NCBI GenBank assembly: GCA_963205005.1
Contig: CAUJHW010000145.1
Span: forward strand, 1-47,104
Direction: 5' to 3'
Length of the DNA stretch: 47,104 nt
Source: Pseudomonadota bacterium
GTDB taxonomy: Bacteria; Pseudomonadota; Alphaproteobacteria; Caulobacterales; Caulobacteraceae
Part shown: positions 27,342-35,655 of the stretch, piece by piece
How positions within the stretch are numbered: position 1 is the stretch's first letter
How the letters are laid out: each line of letters begins with the position of its first letter
Position numbers and translations under genes: made by a program
The notes under the pieces: generated by a model
Told to the model about the DNA's origin: nothing
The model's input: only the letters and a program-made list of their open reading frames with translations
Database searches by the model: none

Positions 27342-29342
27342 CTACTTCCCGCCGACGGGCGCCGGCGATGCGTTGCTGGCCTCAGAGCCACGACGGCGGT
27401 TGCCCATCATCGCCTGGGCGGCGGCCAGCTCGGACTTGTCCAGGGCCTGGTCGCTGTTCTTGTCCAGCGCCACGAAGAACTTGCCCAGCATCTCGCCCAT
27501 CCGGCCCTTCATCTCGGCCTTCTGCAGCTTGCCGTCGATGTTGTCGTCCATCATCCCCAGCAGGCGGGTGTCGGCGAAACGCGCCTCGGAATCGACCTGC
27601 GCCGCCGCCGTCTCGTCTACCCAGCGGAAGCTGACCGACGTGAACAGCATTTCCTCGTGGCTCTGCTCGCCCCAGGTGACCTTGATGTTCGGGTCGGGAT
27701 TGGCCGGGTTGGTCTTCGAGTTGTCGTAGATGTAGTTGGCGATCAGCCGCGAGCCGGCCGGAATCTTCACCGGCTCGGCGAAAGTGTAGGACCGCTGCCA
27801 GTTGAAGTCGTAGCGCGGCATGCTCAGCAGCAGCGTCTTCTTGCCATCCGGCGTCTGCAGCCAGAGGTCGTTGGCGTAGGCGCGATAGTGGGCGTGCGGG
27901 AAGGCCGAGTAGAGCAGCGCGTCTCTCGGGAACTCCACATAGGCCACTTCCCTGTGGCGGGCGGTGTTGGCCGGAATCGCGATGCTGGTGTCGATCACCA
28001 CCACGCTGCGCATGATGTACTTCGGCACGGTGTCCCGGAAGTAGACGCCGATCTGCGAGTTATCGACCGTCTCCTTGCCGTAGGGCGTATAGTGCATCTG
28101 GTAGCCTACGGCCCCGCCGGGCGGCAGGTAGGTGCCGACCTCGTCGGAAAACACGTTTGACTCGGCGCCCACCGCGTAGCCGCCGACCGAACCCCGCCAG
28201 CGGGTCTCCGACGACGTCTGGCCGGCGGCCGGGACGTCCTTCATCCAGCCGGTCAGGATGTGGTGAACCGCCTGGCGGTCGCCGGGCTTGATGGTGGACG
28301 CCCGGATCCATCGACCTTCGGTCAGGGTATTGGGCGTGAATGGTCGCTGATAATCGACCACGCCCGAGGCCGGGACCTTGTAGGCGGGAATGTTCAGGAT
28401 CAGGTCGGGCTTGCCCAGCGGCCACTCGGCGGCCACGTGCTTCTTTCCGCCCAGCGGGTCGACGCCCTCGCCGCGGGGCGCGCCGGCCTCGATCCAGTGA
28501 ACCAGCGTCCGGATCTCGGCGGCGGTCATGTTCTTGTTGTCGGAGAATTTTCCGACATGCGGATCGGCGTTGTAGGGCGGCATCCGGTCGGTGCGGATCA
28601 CCTCGCGGATCATCGGCGAGAAGCCCTTGACCATGTCGTAGCTGGACATGGCGAACGGGCCGATGCCGCCCTCCTGGTGGCAGGCGACGCACTTGGCTTC
28701 GAGGATCGGCGCCACGTCCCTCGCATAGGAAATCTTCGTCGCGTCCCGGGGGGCGAACGCGATGGGTGCGCCGCCGGTCGAGGCGACCGAGGCCGGCACG
28801 GCCTTTCCGGCCAGGAACGCGTCAAGCGCAGCCTGCGCGCCGGCCACCGGGCCGCGGTAGACGATGGCCCAGGTCTTCGGGTTGATCACGATCGCCTCGG
28901 CCGAGCGGGTGACGCCCAGGCTTTCGCCGACCAGTTGGTAGCTGTCCATCAACACAGGTACGGCGTAGCCGGCCTTCTGCACCTCGGCCTGGATCGCCTC
29001 GCGGCTGTCCTTCAGGCTGGAGTTCAGCAGCAGGACCTGAACGCCCCTGGCGCCGTAGGTCGTAGCCAGCCCGTTGAGCGCCTGCGCCTGCCTGCGCATC
29101 ACGGCGTCGCCATTGGTCTGGGTCACCAGCACCACCGCCGAGGCGTCCGACATCCGGTAGAGCTCGTGCGCATCGAGATTGGCGTCCACAAGCATGAAGT
29201 TGTCGACCGTCGCCGGCGCATTCGCCGCGGCGTTCACCGCCGAGCCGGCGCTCATGGCATGCGGTGCTCCGTCGGTGGAGCAGCCGGTGATCAGGGCGGT
29301 TGTGGCCAGTAGGCCGAGGACGCTCAGATGGACTGTGCGCAT
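27342..29342 (-). CDS. Lipoprotein with redoxin, cytochrome c, copper monooxygenase-like and EF-hand domains
   Basis: A 666-aa protein. It starts with a lipoprotein signal (lipobox TALITGC, C21). Residues about 45-185 look like a redoxin fold without the catalytic cysteine; the protein has no Cys between C21 and C218. A c-type heme motif CVACH (218-222) follows. Residues about 310-575 resemble peptidylglycine monooxygenase, with all six copper ligands present (HH 360-361, H417, HAH 483-485, M565). Two EF-hand loops close the protein (about 598-610 and 627-638). Substrate and partners are unknown. It could be a periplasmic copper hydroxylase reduced through its own heme. It stands alone. Confidence 0.8.
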   Translation of the reverse strand: MRTVHLSVLGLLATTALITGCSTDGAPHAMSAGSAVNAAANAPATVDNFMLVDANLDAHELYRMSDASAVVLVTQTNGDAVMRRQAQALNGLATTYGARGVQVLLLNSSLKDSREAIQAEVQKAGYAVPVLMDSYQLVGESLGVTRSAEAIVINPKTWAIVYRGPVAGAQAALDAFLAGKAVPASVASTGGAPIAFAPRDATKISYARDVAPILEAKCVACHQEGGIGPFAMSSYDMVKGFSPMIREVIRTDRMPPYNADPHVGKFSDNKNMTAAEIRTLVHWIEAGAPRGEGVDPLGGKKHVAAEWPLGKPDLILNIPAYKVPASGVVDYQRPFTPNTLTEGRWIRASTIKPGDRQAVHHILTGWMKDVPAAGQTSSETRWRGSVGGYAVGAESNVFSDEVGTYLPPGGAVGYQMHYTPYGKETVDNSQIGVYFRDTVPKYIMRSVVVIDTSIAIPANTARHREVAYVEFPRDALLYSAFPHAHYRAYANDLWLQTPDGKKTLLLSMPRYDFNWQRSYTFAEPVKIPAGSRLIANYIYDNSKTNPANPDPNIKVTWGEQSHEEMLFTSVSFRWVDETAAAQVDSEARFADTRLLGMMDDNIDGKLQKAEMKGRMGEMLGKFFVALDKNSDQALDKSELAAAQAMMGNRRRGSEASNASPAPVGGK

Positions 29343-29455
29343 GATGATTCCCCCAATGACACGTTCGCAGCGGCGGCCGTTTGCAGGCTCGCTCGCAAAT
29401 CGTAGATGCTTAGCATTACACCATTATTTCGCGCGGCGGCAGCCTGCGGTGGCGG

Positions 29456-30256
29456 CTAGAGCTCGTCCGAGATCACCCTGAACCCCACCAGGTCGGCGGG
29501 CCCGAAGTTGGTGATGATCGCCACGTCAGTGGCGTCGCGGCCCATGGCCATCATCACCCGGCCGATCCGTGGCTTGTTGTGGCGGGCGTCCATGGTGATC
29601 CAACGGCCGCCGAGGTAGACCTCCATCCAGGCGCTGAAGTCCATCACCCCCTCAACAGGGATCCCGATGTCGCCCATATAGCCGGTGCAGTAGCGCGCCG
29701 GGATGTTCATGCAGCGGCACAGGGTGATGGCCAGGTGGGCGTAGTCGCGACAGACCCCCTGTCGCTCCTCGTGCGCCTGGGTGGCGGTCTTTGTCGGCCG
29801 GGCGTGCTGGTAGCCGAAGGCAATCCGCTCGTGGGCGTACTTCACGATCGCCTGTGCGCGGGCCCAGCCGGGCGGGATGTCCGCGAACAGCTTCCAGGCG
29901 ATCTCGTTGAGCTCCTGCGTCTCGCAATAGCGCGACCCCAGCAGGAACACGATCACGTCGTCCGGAAGCTGGTCGACCGGCGTCTGCCAGGCGTCAGGGA
30001 ACACAGGGTCGGGCAGGCCTGAATCCCGGATCACGAAGTCGGCGCTCAGGGTCAGGCGGCCCTGCGGCGCCAGAATGCGGCTGCACAGGTTTCCGAACTG
30101 GTCCCGATACTGCCCCAGCGGCAGCGCCGGGTCGGTGTGGATGAGATCAGGCGCTTCCAGATCGGAAAGCCGCTCCGGCCGGACGTTCAGCATCAGCAGC
30201 ATCGGGGTAGGCGCAGGACATTCGTAGGTGATCTCGTAACCGCACCGGATGCGCAT
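29456..30256 (-). CDS. Transglutaminase-like cysteine protease family protein
   Basis: A 266-aa protein of the bacterial transglutaminase-like group. Its N-terminal beta domain covers about 1-120. The catalytic cysteine lies in GVCRDYAHLAITLCR (C at about 169), preceded by ERIAFGYQHARPTKTA. The expected catalytic His in the next motif is replaced: DFSAWMEVY has Ser where HAW is usual. The DARHN motif follows. I believe this Ser is common in the close subfamily, so activity is uncertain. It is downstream of a second transglutaminase gene on the same strand, 15 bp apart. Confidence 0.85.
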   Translation of the reverse strand: MRIRCGYEITYECPAPTPMLLMLNVRPERLSDLEAPDLIHTDPALPLGQYRDQFGNLCSRILAPQGRLTLSADFVIRDSGLPDPVFPDAWQTPVDQLPDDVIVFLLGSRYCETQELNEIAWKLFADIPPGWARAQAIVKYAHERIAFGYQHARPTKTATQAHEERQGVCRDYAHLAITLCRCMNIPARYCTGYMGDIGIPVEGVMDFSAWMEVYLGGRWITMDARHNKPRIGRVMMAMGRDATDVAIITNFGPADLVGFRVISDEL

Positions 30257-30271
30257 TCGTTTTCCTTGGGC

Positions 30272-31186
30272 TCACTGCCCGTGGGCAACTCTCAGAACGG
30301 CCGCGGGTTGCGTCGCCGCGGTGACGCTGATGTCGACATCCACGTCCATGCCCAGGAAATCGCTCGCGCGACCCGACCAGGAGCCGTGGAGAGGCAGGGC
30401 CGCGCGGGGATGAATCACCTCCGCCACCCGGACGAGGTCCTGATTGCCGACGATGCCGTTCGTGGGGTCGAAATCGATCCAGCCGCAGTCGGGCAGGTAG
30501 ATGCGGGCCCAGGCGTGTGAATGTCCGCCGCCCGTGCGGCCCGCTTTCTGCGACCCGGAATAAACGTAGCCGGAGGTGAATCGGGCCGCCAGGCCCAGGC
30601 TGCGCGCCGCCTCGACCATAAGAACCGCGAAGTCGCGGCAGGTTCCGGTCCGCCGCGCCAGGGTCAGGGTCGGCGTCTGCGGCGGACCGTCCAGGCGCAG
30701 GGCATAGGCGAACCCTTCGCGGATGGCGTGAGTCATGTCCGACAGGACCGCGGACAGAGGGGTGTGGCCCCGGGGCCTTACGAACTGGCGCGCCCAGGCC
30801 TCGACCTCGCCCGCGTCCGGATGGCGTCGGGCGATGGATAGCGCCAGGTCCGCCGCCTCGTCGGGCCCATAGGCGAATCGTTCCGCGCCGAGGGTGGAAT
30901 GCTCGCTCTCGAGATCGAAGGCCGGCCGCGGGGTGTGATCCAGGATCACCTCGCTCTCAAAGCGCAGCCGGTCGGCGCGGGCATCGAACCGCACCACCGC
31001 CACCGCCGCGCCGGTGACCTCGTGGACGTGGCTGAGCAGGGACGGTTCCGGCCCCACCTCCAGGCGGGCGGAAAGAACGCGCTGGTCGAAGCTCTCAAGA
31101 GGCCGGTACATCACCCGATGCTCACCGAACGCCACCGGGCTGCGGTAGCGGTACAGGGTCAGGTGACGGATTGAGACAACCGGCAT
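30272..31186 (-). CDS. Transglutaminase family protein with bacterial transglutaminase N-domain
   Basis: A 304-aa protein. The N-terminal domain (about 1-90) is the bacterial transglutaminase-like N region (MPVVSIRHLTLYRYRSPVAFGEHRVMY is split here only by its length: it starts MPVVSIRHLTLYRY). The papain-like core follows, with the cysteine in TGTCRDFAVLMVEAARSLG, the histidine in GGHSHAWARIY and the acid in WIDFDPTNG. The triad looks complete, unlike its downstream neighbour. Such proteins act as cysteine proteases or amidases in the cytoplasm. It begins divergently from the N-formylglutamate amidohydrolase gene. Confidence 0.88.
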   Translation of the reverse strand: MPVVSIRHLTLYRYRSPVAFGEHRVMYRPLESFDQRVLSARLEVGPEPSLLSHVHEVTGAAVAVVRFDARADRLRFESEVILDHTPRPAFDLESEHSTLGAERFAYGPDEAADLALSIARRHPDAGEVEAWARQFVRPRGHTPLSAVLSDMTHAIREGFAYALRLDGPPQTPTLTLARRTGTCRDFAVLMVEAARSLGLAARFTSGYVYSGSQKAGRTGGGHSHAWARIYLPDCGWIDFDPTNGIVGNQDLVRVAEVIHPRAALPLHGSWSGRASDFLGMDVDVDISVTAATQPAAVLRVAHGQ

Positions 31187-31221
31187 TGAAGCGAAGCTCC
31201 GCCGATTCAGGCGCCCCGCCC

Positions 31222-31986
31222 ATGCGGCACATCGACAAGACCGAGGATCAGGCCGCGATTGTTACCAATTCGGGCGCCCGATCGCCGTTTCTGCTCGTGG
31301 GCGACCACGCAGGCCGCGTCATCCCGTCGCGGCTGGCGGACCTCGGGCTCACCGAGCCCGATCTGAGCCGGCATATCGCCTGGGACATCGGCGTCGCCGG
31401 ACTTGGCCGGAGGCTCAGCGCGGCGTTGGACGCGACGTTCATCGCCCAGCGGTTCTCGCGCCTGGTGATCGACTGCAACCGCGATCCAGCCAGGCCCGAT
31501 TCCATCCCCGAAGTTAGCGACGGTTCGGCGATTCCGGGTAACCGGTCGCTGACGGAGGAAGAACGCGCGGCGAGGATCGAGACGGTCTTTGCGCCCTACC
31601 ATGCCCGCATCGCCGCCGAACTGGACGCCCGGGCAGAGCTGGGCGTCCCGACGATTGTCGTCGCGCTGCATTCGTTCACGCCGGTGATGCAGGCCTTTGC
31701 AAGGCCGTGGAGCTTCGGCGTGCTGCACCTGGGCGGAAGTCCGTTCTCTGACGCCATGCTGGCGCAACTCCGCGCCCTCCCCGGCGCCCCGGAGGTCGGC
31801 GACAACGAGCCCTACCGGATGGACAACGTGGACTTCACCATCCCCCACCACGCCATCGGCCGCGGCCTGGACTATGTCGAGCTCGAGGTCCGACAGGATC
31901 TTCTGGAGAGTGACACCGGCGAACAGGCGGTGGCCCGGGCCCTCGCCGAGGCCCTGCCCGCCGCCCTTTCGGCCCTGGGCGACTGA
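31222..31986 (+). CDS. N-formylglutamate amidohydrolase family protein
   Basis: A 254-aa zinc amidohydrolase of the FGase (HutG-like) family, which releases formate and glutamate in histidine degradation. The core includes LLVGDHAGRVIP (metal-binding region), HIAWDIGVAGLG, QRFSRLVIDCNRDP and VALHSFTPVM. The ATG at 31222 is preferred: an in-frame ATG at 31171 would run 16 bp into the divergent transglutaminase gene. No hut genes are nearby, and many homologues of this branch act on unknown N-acyl amino acids. Confidence 0.9.
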   Translation: MRHIDKTEDQAAIVTNSGARSPFLLVGDHAGRVIPSRLADLGLTEPDLSRHIAWDIGVAGLGRRLSAALDATFIAQRFSRLVIDCNRDPARPDSIPEVSDGSAIPGNRSLTEEERAARIETVFAPYHARIAAELDARAELGVPTIVVALHSFTPVMQAFARPWSFGVLHLGGSPFSDAMLAQLRALPGAPEVGDNEPYRMDNVDFTIPHHAIGRGLDYVELEVRQDLLESDTGEQAVARALAEALPAALSALGD

Positions 31987-32015
31987 CCCGCGCGCCGCCG
32001 CCTCCCGGACCCGTA

Positions 32016-32029
32016 TTGACGCATATCAA
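32016..32029 (+). promoter_or_regulatory. FNR/FixK-type box upstream of the Crp/Fnr gene
   Basis: TTGACGCATATCAA fits the FNR/FixK consensus (TTGAT-N4-ATCAA) with one mismatch in the left half. It lies 59 bp before the preferred TTG start codon of the Crp/Fnr gene at 32088. A class II arrangement would put the transcription start near 32064, inside the gap. The in-frame TTG at 32016 is therefore the site itself and not a start codon. Confidence 0.65.
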
Positions 32030-32087
32030 TGTCACAGGGCGTCACACGCTGAAGCTTGCAGCTCAGGTGCGCGTAAGGAATGGTCGC

Positions 32088-32783
32088 TTGCATAAGGCCC
32101 GGGTGATTGCATCGCCGCCGCGGCTCACCCCTCGCTTTCGCAAGGGCGAGACGATCTTCGAAGAAGGCGACCGCGCAGACTGCATCTACGAGGTCGTCAG
32201 CGGCTGGGTGCGACTGCAGATCCTGACCGTGGATGGCGTCCGGCAGATCCTGGCCTTCCTCGGGCCGGGCGAAGCGTTCAGCTTCTTTCCGGGACCGCAG
32301 ACCATGACCGCCGAGGCGGTCACCGACACCTTCCTGTCCAGGATCAGCCAGTCGGCCCTGGCCGATCCCGAGGTCTCGCCAGGGGACCACGCCGCCCTGC
32401 TGGAGGAGATCGGCCGCCGCTACGACGAGTTGGCCCATCACATCCACCAGCTCACCCACGTCCAGGTCGAGCAGCGGCTGTTGTGCTTCCTGGCGTGGCT
32501 GACTCACCGCCAGGGGGTCGAGAAGTCCATCGGCATGGTTCGCATTCCCATGAGCCGGACCGACATCGGGGACTATCTGAGCATCGCGCCCGCCACGCTC
32601 AGCCGGGCCTTTGCCCACCTGCACCAGTCCGGGCGCATCGTGATGAACGGGCCGAGGCTGTTCGCGATCAAAGGCGAGGCCCGCTACGGCAGGTTCTGCC
32701 GTGCGGCGGCTTCGATCTGCGGCGGCTGCCCGGTCACCCTCGACGAGAGCCTTGGAAGGACTCCCCGCCTTTCAGCGTCCTAA
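32088..32783 (+). CDS. Crp/Fnr-family transcriptional regulator (FixK-like)
   Basis: A 231-aa regulator. The cyclic-nucleotide-type beta-barrel begins at TPRFRKGETIFEEGDRADCIY, and the C-terminal HTH is MSRTDIGDYLSIAPATLSRAF, with the SR pair that reads the TTGA half-site. No N-terminal Fe-S cysteines like those of Fnr are visible, so it may be controlled by another sensor. A cluster of three cysteines near the end (CRAAASICGGC) is unusual. A TTG start at 32088 is preferred: it has an AAGGA site 8 bp upstream, and a FixK box lies before it. GTG at 32103 is the alternative. Confidence 0.88.
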   Translation: MHKARVIASPPRLTPRFRKGETIFEEGDRADCIYEVVSGWVRLQILTVDGVRQILAFLGPGEAFSFFPGPQTMTAEAVTDTFLSRISQSALADPEVSPGDHAALLEEIGRRYDELAHHIHQLTHVQVEQRLLCFLAWLTHRQGVEKSIGMVRIPMSRTDIGDYLSIAPATLSRAFAHLHQSGRIVMNGPRLFAIKGEARYGRFCRAAASICGGCPVTLDESLGRTPRLSAS

Positions 32784-33805
32784 CCGCCCGACTGGGCCTT
32801 ACCCCCCGGCGCGCTGACGATCATCTTCACCAGGGCCTCCGTGACGTGTGGCTCGAGCCCCTCGGTGTGGCCCTTGTCCTGCCGCACCACGTCGGCGACC
32901 ACCCGATCACCCTGGCACTTCGGGTAGACGTAGACCTCAGACACGCCGGGCCGCGCCTTCATGCCCCAGACCTTGTAGCCGGCCCGGGCGAAGTCCCAGA
33001 CGTGGCCCGGCTTTTCGTCGACGATGTCCTTTTCGCGGATCCGCGCGCTACAGCCGTATTTCTCGGCCCAGGGCGAGGTGGTGGGCAGGCTGTCGATCTC
33101 CCACTGTCCGACTTCGAAGACATGGCTGAAATCGCAGGCCGGTACGCTGCTGGCTGGCATCGCGCCGGCCGGGCGCGGGTCAGGCGGGGAGCCGTCGGCC
33201 TTCGGCGGACCGAACTGGCGCACGAACGGCGCCTGGCCAATCCGGCCTCCGGACAGGCTCAGCCAGCCGTCGACCTTGCCCCGGAAATAGTCGCTGCAGA
33301 CGATCCGGCTCGAGGTGAACCCGCCCTGGCTGTGCCCGGCGAGCCACATGGACCTTATGCTCGACCGGCCGAAGGCGCCGAAGACGAGGTCGGTGATGTT
33401 CTGCAGGTAGGCGTCATCCGCGGCGCCGTCCCAGCGGCGAACGGGCGTGGTCGTTGCCGCGGTCGGGGTCGCCACGACCAGCCGGTACTTCTGGACATGG
33501 TCGGCGGCCGGGAAATAGTGCCGCTGCCAGTTTGCGATCGAGCCTGCGCCGTGGAGATTCAGGATGAAGGTGACCTTCTCCCCCGGCTTCAGGTCGCAGG
33601 GATAGTCCAGGAAGAACTTCCGGCCGGACTTCGGGTCGGTGGCGTTGCCCAGGTCGGCCAGCGCCGCGCCATTGCACGCCTCGCCCTCGCAACGGGCCGG
33701 GGGCGGATTCACGCAGGCTACGCCGCCCACGTCTCGCGCCAGGGCCGGACCGCCGACCAGCGTCCCGAAAGCGGCAAGGGCCAGGAATTCCTGTCTCATC
33801 TGCAT
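32780..33805 (-). CDS. Secreted alpha/beta hydrolase (PHB depolymerase/esterase-like)
   Basis: A 341-aa protein with a signal peptide (MRQEFLALAAFGTLVGGPA-like start, cleavage about 24). The oxyanion-hole motif LHGAGS (84-89), the nucleophile elbow GHSQGG (S159) and the late histidine region (RQDKGHTEGLEP) form a plausible triad. This architecture matches the poly(3-hydroxybutyrate)-depolymerase and feruloyl-esterase-like groups. Seven cysteines could form disulfides, as expected for an exported enzyme. The natural substrate is unknown. Its start was taken as M25 of a longer frame (33805). It converges with the Crp/Fnr gene, overlapping it by 4 bp. Confidence 0.85.
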   Translation of the reverse strand: MQMRQEFLALAAFGTLVGGPALARDVGGVACVNPPPARCEGEACNGAALADLGNATDPKSGRKFFLDYPCDLKPGEKVTFILNLHGAGSIANWQRHYFPAADHVQKYRLVVATPTAATTTPVRRWDGAADDAYLQNITDLVFGAFGRSSIRSMWLAGHSQGGFTSSRIVCSDYFRGKVDGWLSLSGGRIGQAPFVRQFGPPKADGSPPDPRPAGAMPASSVPACDFSHVFEVGQWEIDSLPTTSPWAEKYGCSARIREKDIVDEKPGHVWDFARAGYKVWGMKARPGVSEVYVYPKCQGDRVVADVVRQDKGHTEGLEPHVTEALVKMIVSAPGGKAQSGG

Positions 33806-33989
33806 TTCCCCGTGATCAAGCTGCGCCGTCGAACGCGGCGCTTGCGGATGCCCATCCGTGGGGCGGCAAGTTTGCATCCGTATTTCCGGAGCGCGCGCCA
33901 GGATCGCTGTCGCTCAGAAGGGGCTAGACTGACGTAACGGCGAGCGCAGAGTCTCTCGGCAACAATTGATCGCCTTGCGAGGAAACATC

Positions 33990-35240
33990 ATGACCGAAGC
34001 CTACATCATCGACGCCTGCCGCACCCCCCGGGGCATCGGCAAGGTGGGCAAGGGCGCGCTCGCCGACCTCCACCCGCAGCGTCTGGGGGCCGCGGTCCTG
34101 AAGGCGCTCGCCGAGCGCAACAGCCTCAACACCGCCGATGTCGACGACATCATCTGGGGCACCTCTTCCCAGCGCGGCAAGCAGGGCGGTGACATGGGCC
34201 GCATGGCGGCGCTCGACGCGGGCTACGACATCAAGGCCAGCGGCGTCACCCTGGACCGCTACTGCGGCTCGGGCATCACCGCGGTGAACCTGGCCGCCGC
34301 CCAGATCATGTCGGGCATGGAAGACCTGGTCATCGCCGGCGGCTGCGAGATGATGTCGTACACCGCCTCCAGCGCGCCGAAGCCGGATCCGGAAGCCGGT
34401 CCGATGCTGATGGACTCGGGCAACCTGCACCTGCGCGCCCAGCATCCGCAGTCGCACCAGGGCATCTGCGCCGACGCCATCGCCACCATGGAAGGCATCA
34501 CCCGCGAAGCGCTGGACGACCTCGCCCTGGTCAGCCAGCAGCGCGCCGACTACGCCATCCGCAATGGCCACTTCGACCGCGCCCTGATCCCGGTGTTCCA
34601 CGATGACGGCACGCTCGCCCTCGACCACGAGGAGTTCCCCCGTCCGCAGACCACAAAGGAAGGCCTCGCCGCGCTGAAGGCCTCGTTCGAGGCCATGGCC
34701 AACGCGCCGCTCGACGCCAAGGGCACCACCTTCGCCGGCCTGATCAACCAGGTTTATCCCGACCTGAAGATCAAGCACTTCCACCACGCCGGGAACTCCT
34801 CGGGCGTCGTCGACGGCTCGGGCGCGGTGCTGCTGGCCTCGGGCGACTATGCCAAGAAGCATGGCCTGAAGCCGCGCGCCCGCGTGGTCGCCATGGCCAA
34901 CATGGGCGACAGCCCGACCCTGATGCTCAACGCCCCGGTCCCGGCGGCGCTGAAGGTGCTGAAGAAGGCCGGCCTGACCGTCGACGACATCGACCTGTGG
35001 GAAATCAACGAGGCGTTTGCGGTCGTCGCCGAGAAGTTCATCCGCGACCTCAAGCTCGACCGTGAGAAGGTCAACGTGAACGGCGGCGCCATGGCCCTGG
35101 GCCACCCGATCGGCGCCACCGGCTCGATGCTGATCGGCACCGTGGTCGACGAACTGGAGCGCCGCGGCCTGAAGCGCGGCCTGGTCACCATGTGCGCCGC
35201 CGGCGGCATGGCTCCGGCCATCATCGTCGAACTGGTCTGA
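33990..35240 (+). CDS. Acetyl-CoA acetyltransferase / thiolase
   Basis: A 416-aa thiolase. The nucleophilic cysteine is C92 (DRYCGSGITAVN), the active-site block is NEAFAVVAEKF, the base histidine is in GGAMALGHPIGATGS, and the second catalytic cysteine is C402 (CAAGGMAP). The length matches the degradative thiolase group and not the 390-residue biosynthetic type. The ATG at 33990 has a GAGGA site about 6 bp upstream. It starts a run of four overlapping genes, including two small unknown proteins and an amidohydrolase. Confidence 0.92.
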   Translation: MTEAYIIDACRTPRGIGKVGKGALADLHPQRLGAAVLKALAERNSLNTADVDDIIWGTSSQRGKQGGDMGRMAALDAGYDIKASGVTLDRYCGSGITAVNLAAAQIMSGMEDLVIAGGCEMMSYTASSAPKPDPEAGPMLMDSGNLHLRAQHPQSHQGICADAIATMEGITREALDDLALVSQQRADYAIRNGHFDRALIPVFHDDGTLALDHEEFPRPQTTKEGLAALKASFEAMANAPLDAKGTTFAGLINQVYPDLKIKHFHHAGNSSGVVDGSGAVLLASGDYAKKHGLKPRARVVAMANMGDSPTLMLNAPVPAALKVLKKAGLTVDDIDLWEINEAFAVVAEKFIRDLKLDREKVNVNGGAMALGHPIGATGSMLIGTVVDELERRGLKRGLVTMCAAGGMAPAIIVELV

Positions 35241-35242
35241 TC

Positions 35243-35449
35243 ATGAGCCTGTCGCGCCAGCGCCGCTTCGTCACGCCCGGACCGGACGAGACCGTCGAGG
35301 AACTGGCGCTGCGGGCCATGCCCGACGATCCGGTCCCCGAAGCGGTGGACCGGATCAAGAGCTGGAACCTGCACATCTTTGCGATGCGCAGGCCCCCCGG
35401 CCTGCTGCTGGGCTCCGACGTCGTCTTCGTCGAGCCCCCTCTGTCGTGA
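35243..35449 (+). CDS. Small hypothetical protein 1 (68 aa) of the thiolase operon
   Basis: A 68-aa protein of no family I recognise. It begins 2 bp after the thiolase stop codon (TGATCATG) and overlaps the next gene by 4 bp (GTGA), so coupled translation is likely. The sequence has an acidic/proline-rich N-terminal half, then NLHIFAMRRPPGLLLG and a hydrophobic tail ending DVVFVEPP. No signal peptide or membrane helix is seen. It may be an accessory subunit of the neighbouring thiolase or amidohydrolase, but that is only inference from position. Confidence 0.6.
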   Translation: MSLSRQRRFVTPGPDETVEELALRAMPDDPVPEAVDRIKSWNLHIFAMRRPPGLLLGSDVVFVEPPLS

Positions 35450-35655
35450 GCGAGGCCGTCATCGTCAGCGCCGAGATCGTCGCCGGCCATGACGGCTCCG
35501 CCGAACTGCTGGTTCGCCTGCGCCACCCGAACGGCGTCGAAGGCCCCATCGTCCTGGACGAGGAAACCGGCCTGAAACTCATGAGAAACTGCGGGGCGAC
35601 CCACGTGGACGATCTCGCCGGCCAGTCCTGGCGCCGCATCCTGGAGGAAAACTGA
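35446..35655 (+). CDS. Small hypothetical protein 2 (69 aa) of the thiolase operon
   Basis: A 69-aa protein that begins with GTG in a 4-bp overlap with the previous gene and runs into the ATG of the amidohydrolase (TGATG). It looks like a compact alpha/beta domain: beta-rich first half (VIVSAEIVAGHDGSAELLVR), then VLDEETGLKLMRNCG and a helix ending SWRRILEEN. I do not recognise the family. The coupled position suggests that it serves the amidohydrolase or the thiolase. Confidence 0.6.
   Translation: MSEAVIVSAEIVAGHDGSAELLVRLRHPNGVEGPIVLDEETGLKLMRNCGATHVDDLAGQSWRRILEEN

Noticed and set aside
32016..32087. TTG at 32016 as the start codon of the Crp/Fnr gene
   Set aside because: It coincides with the first base of a FixK-type box and has no ribosome site; TTG at 32088 has one.
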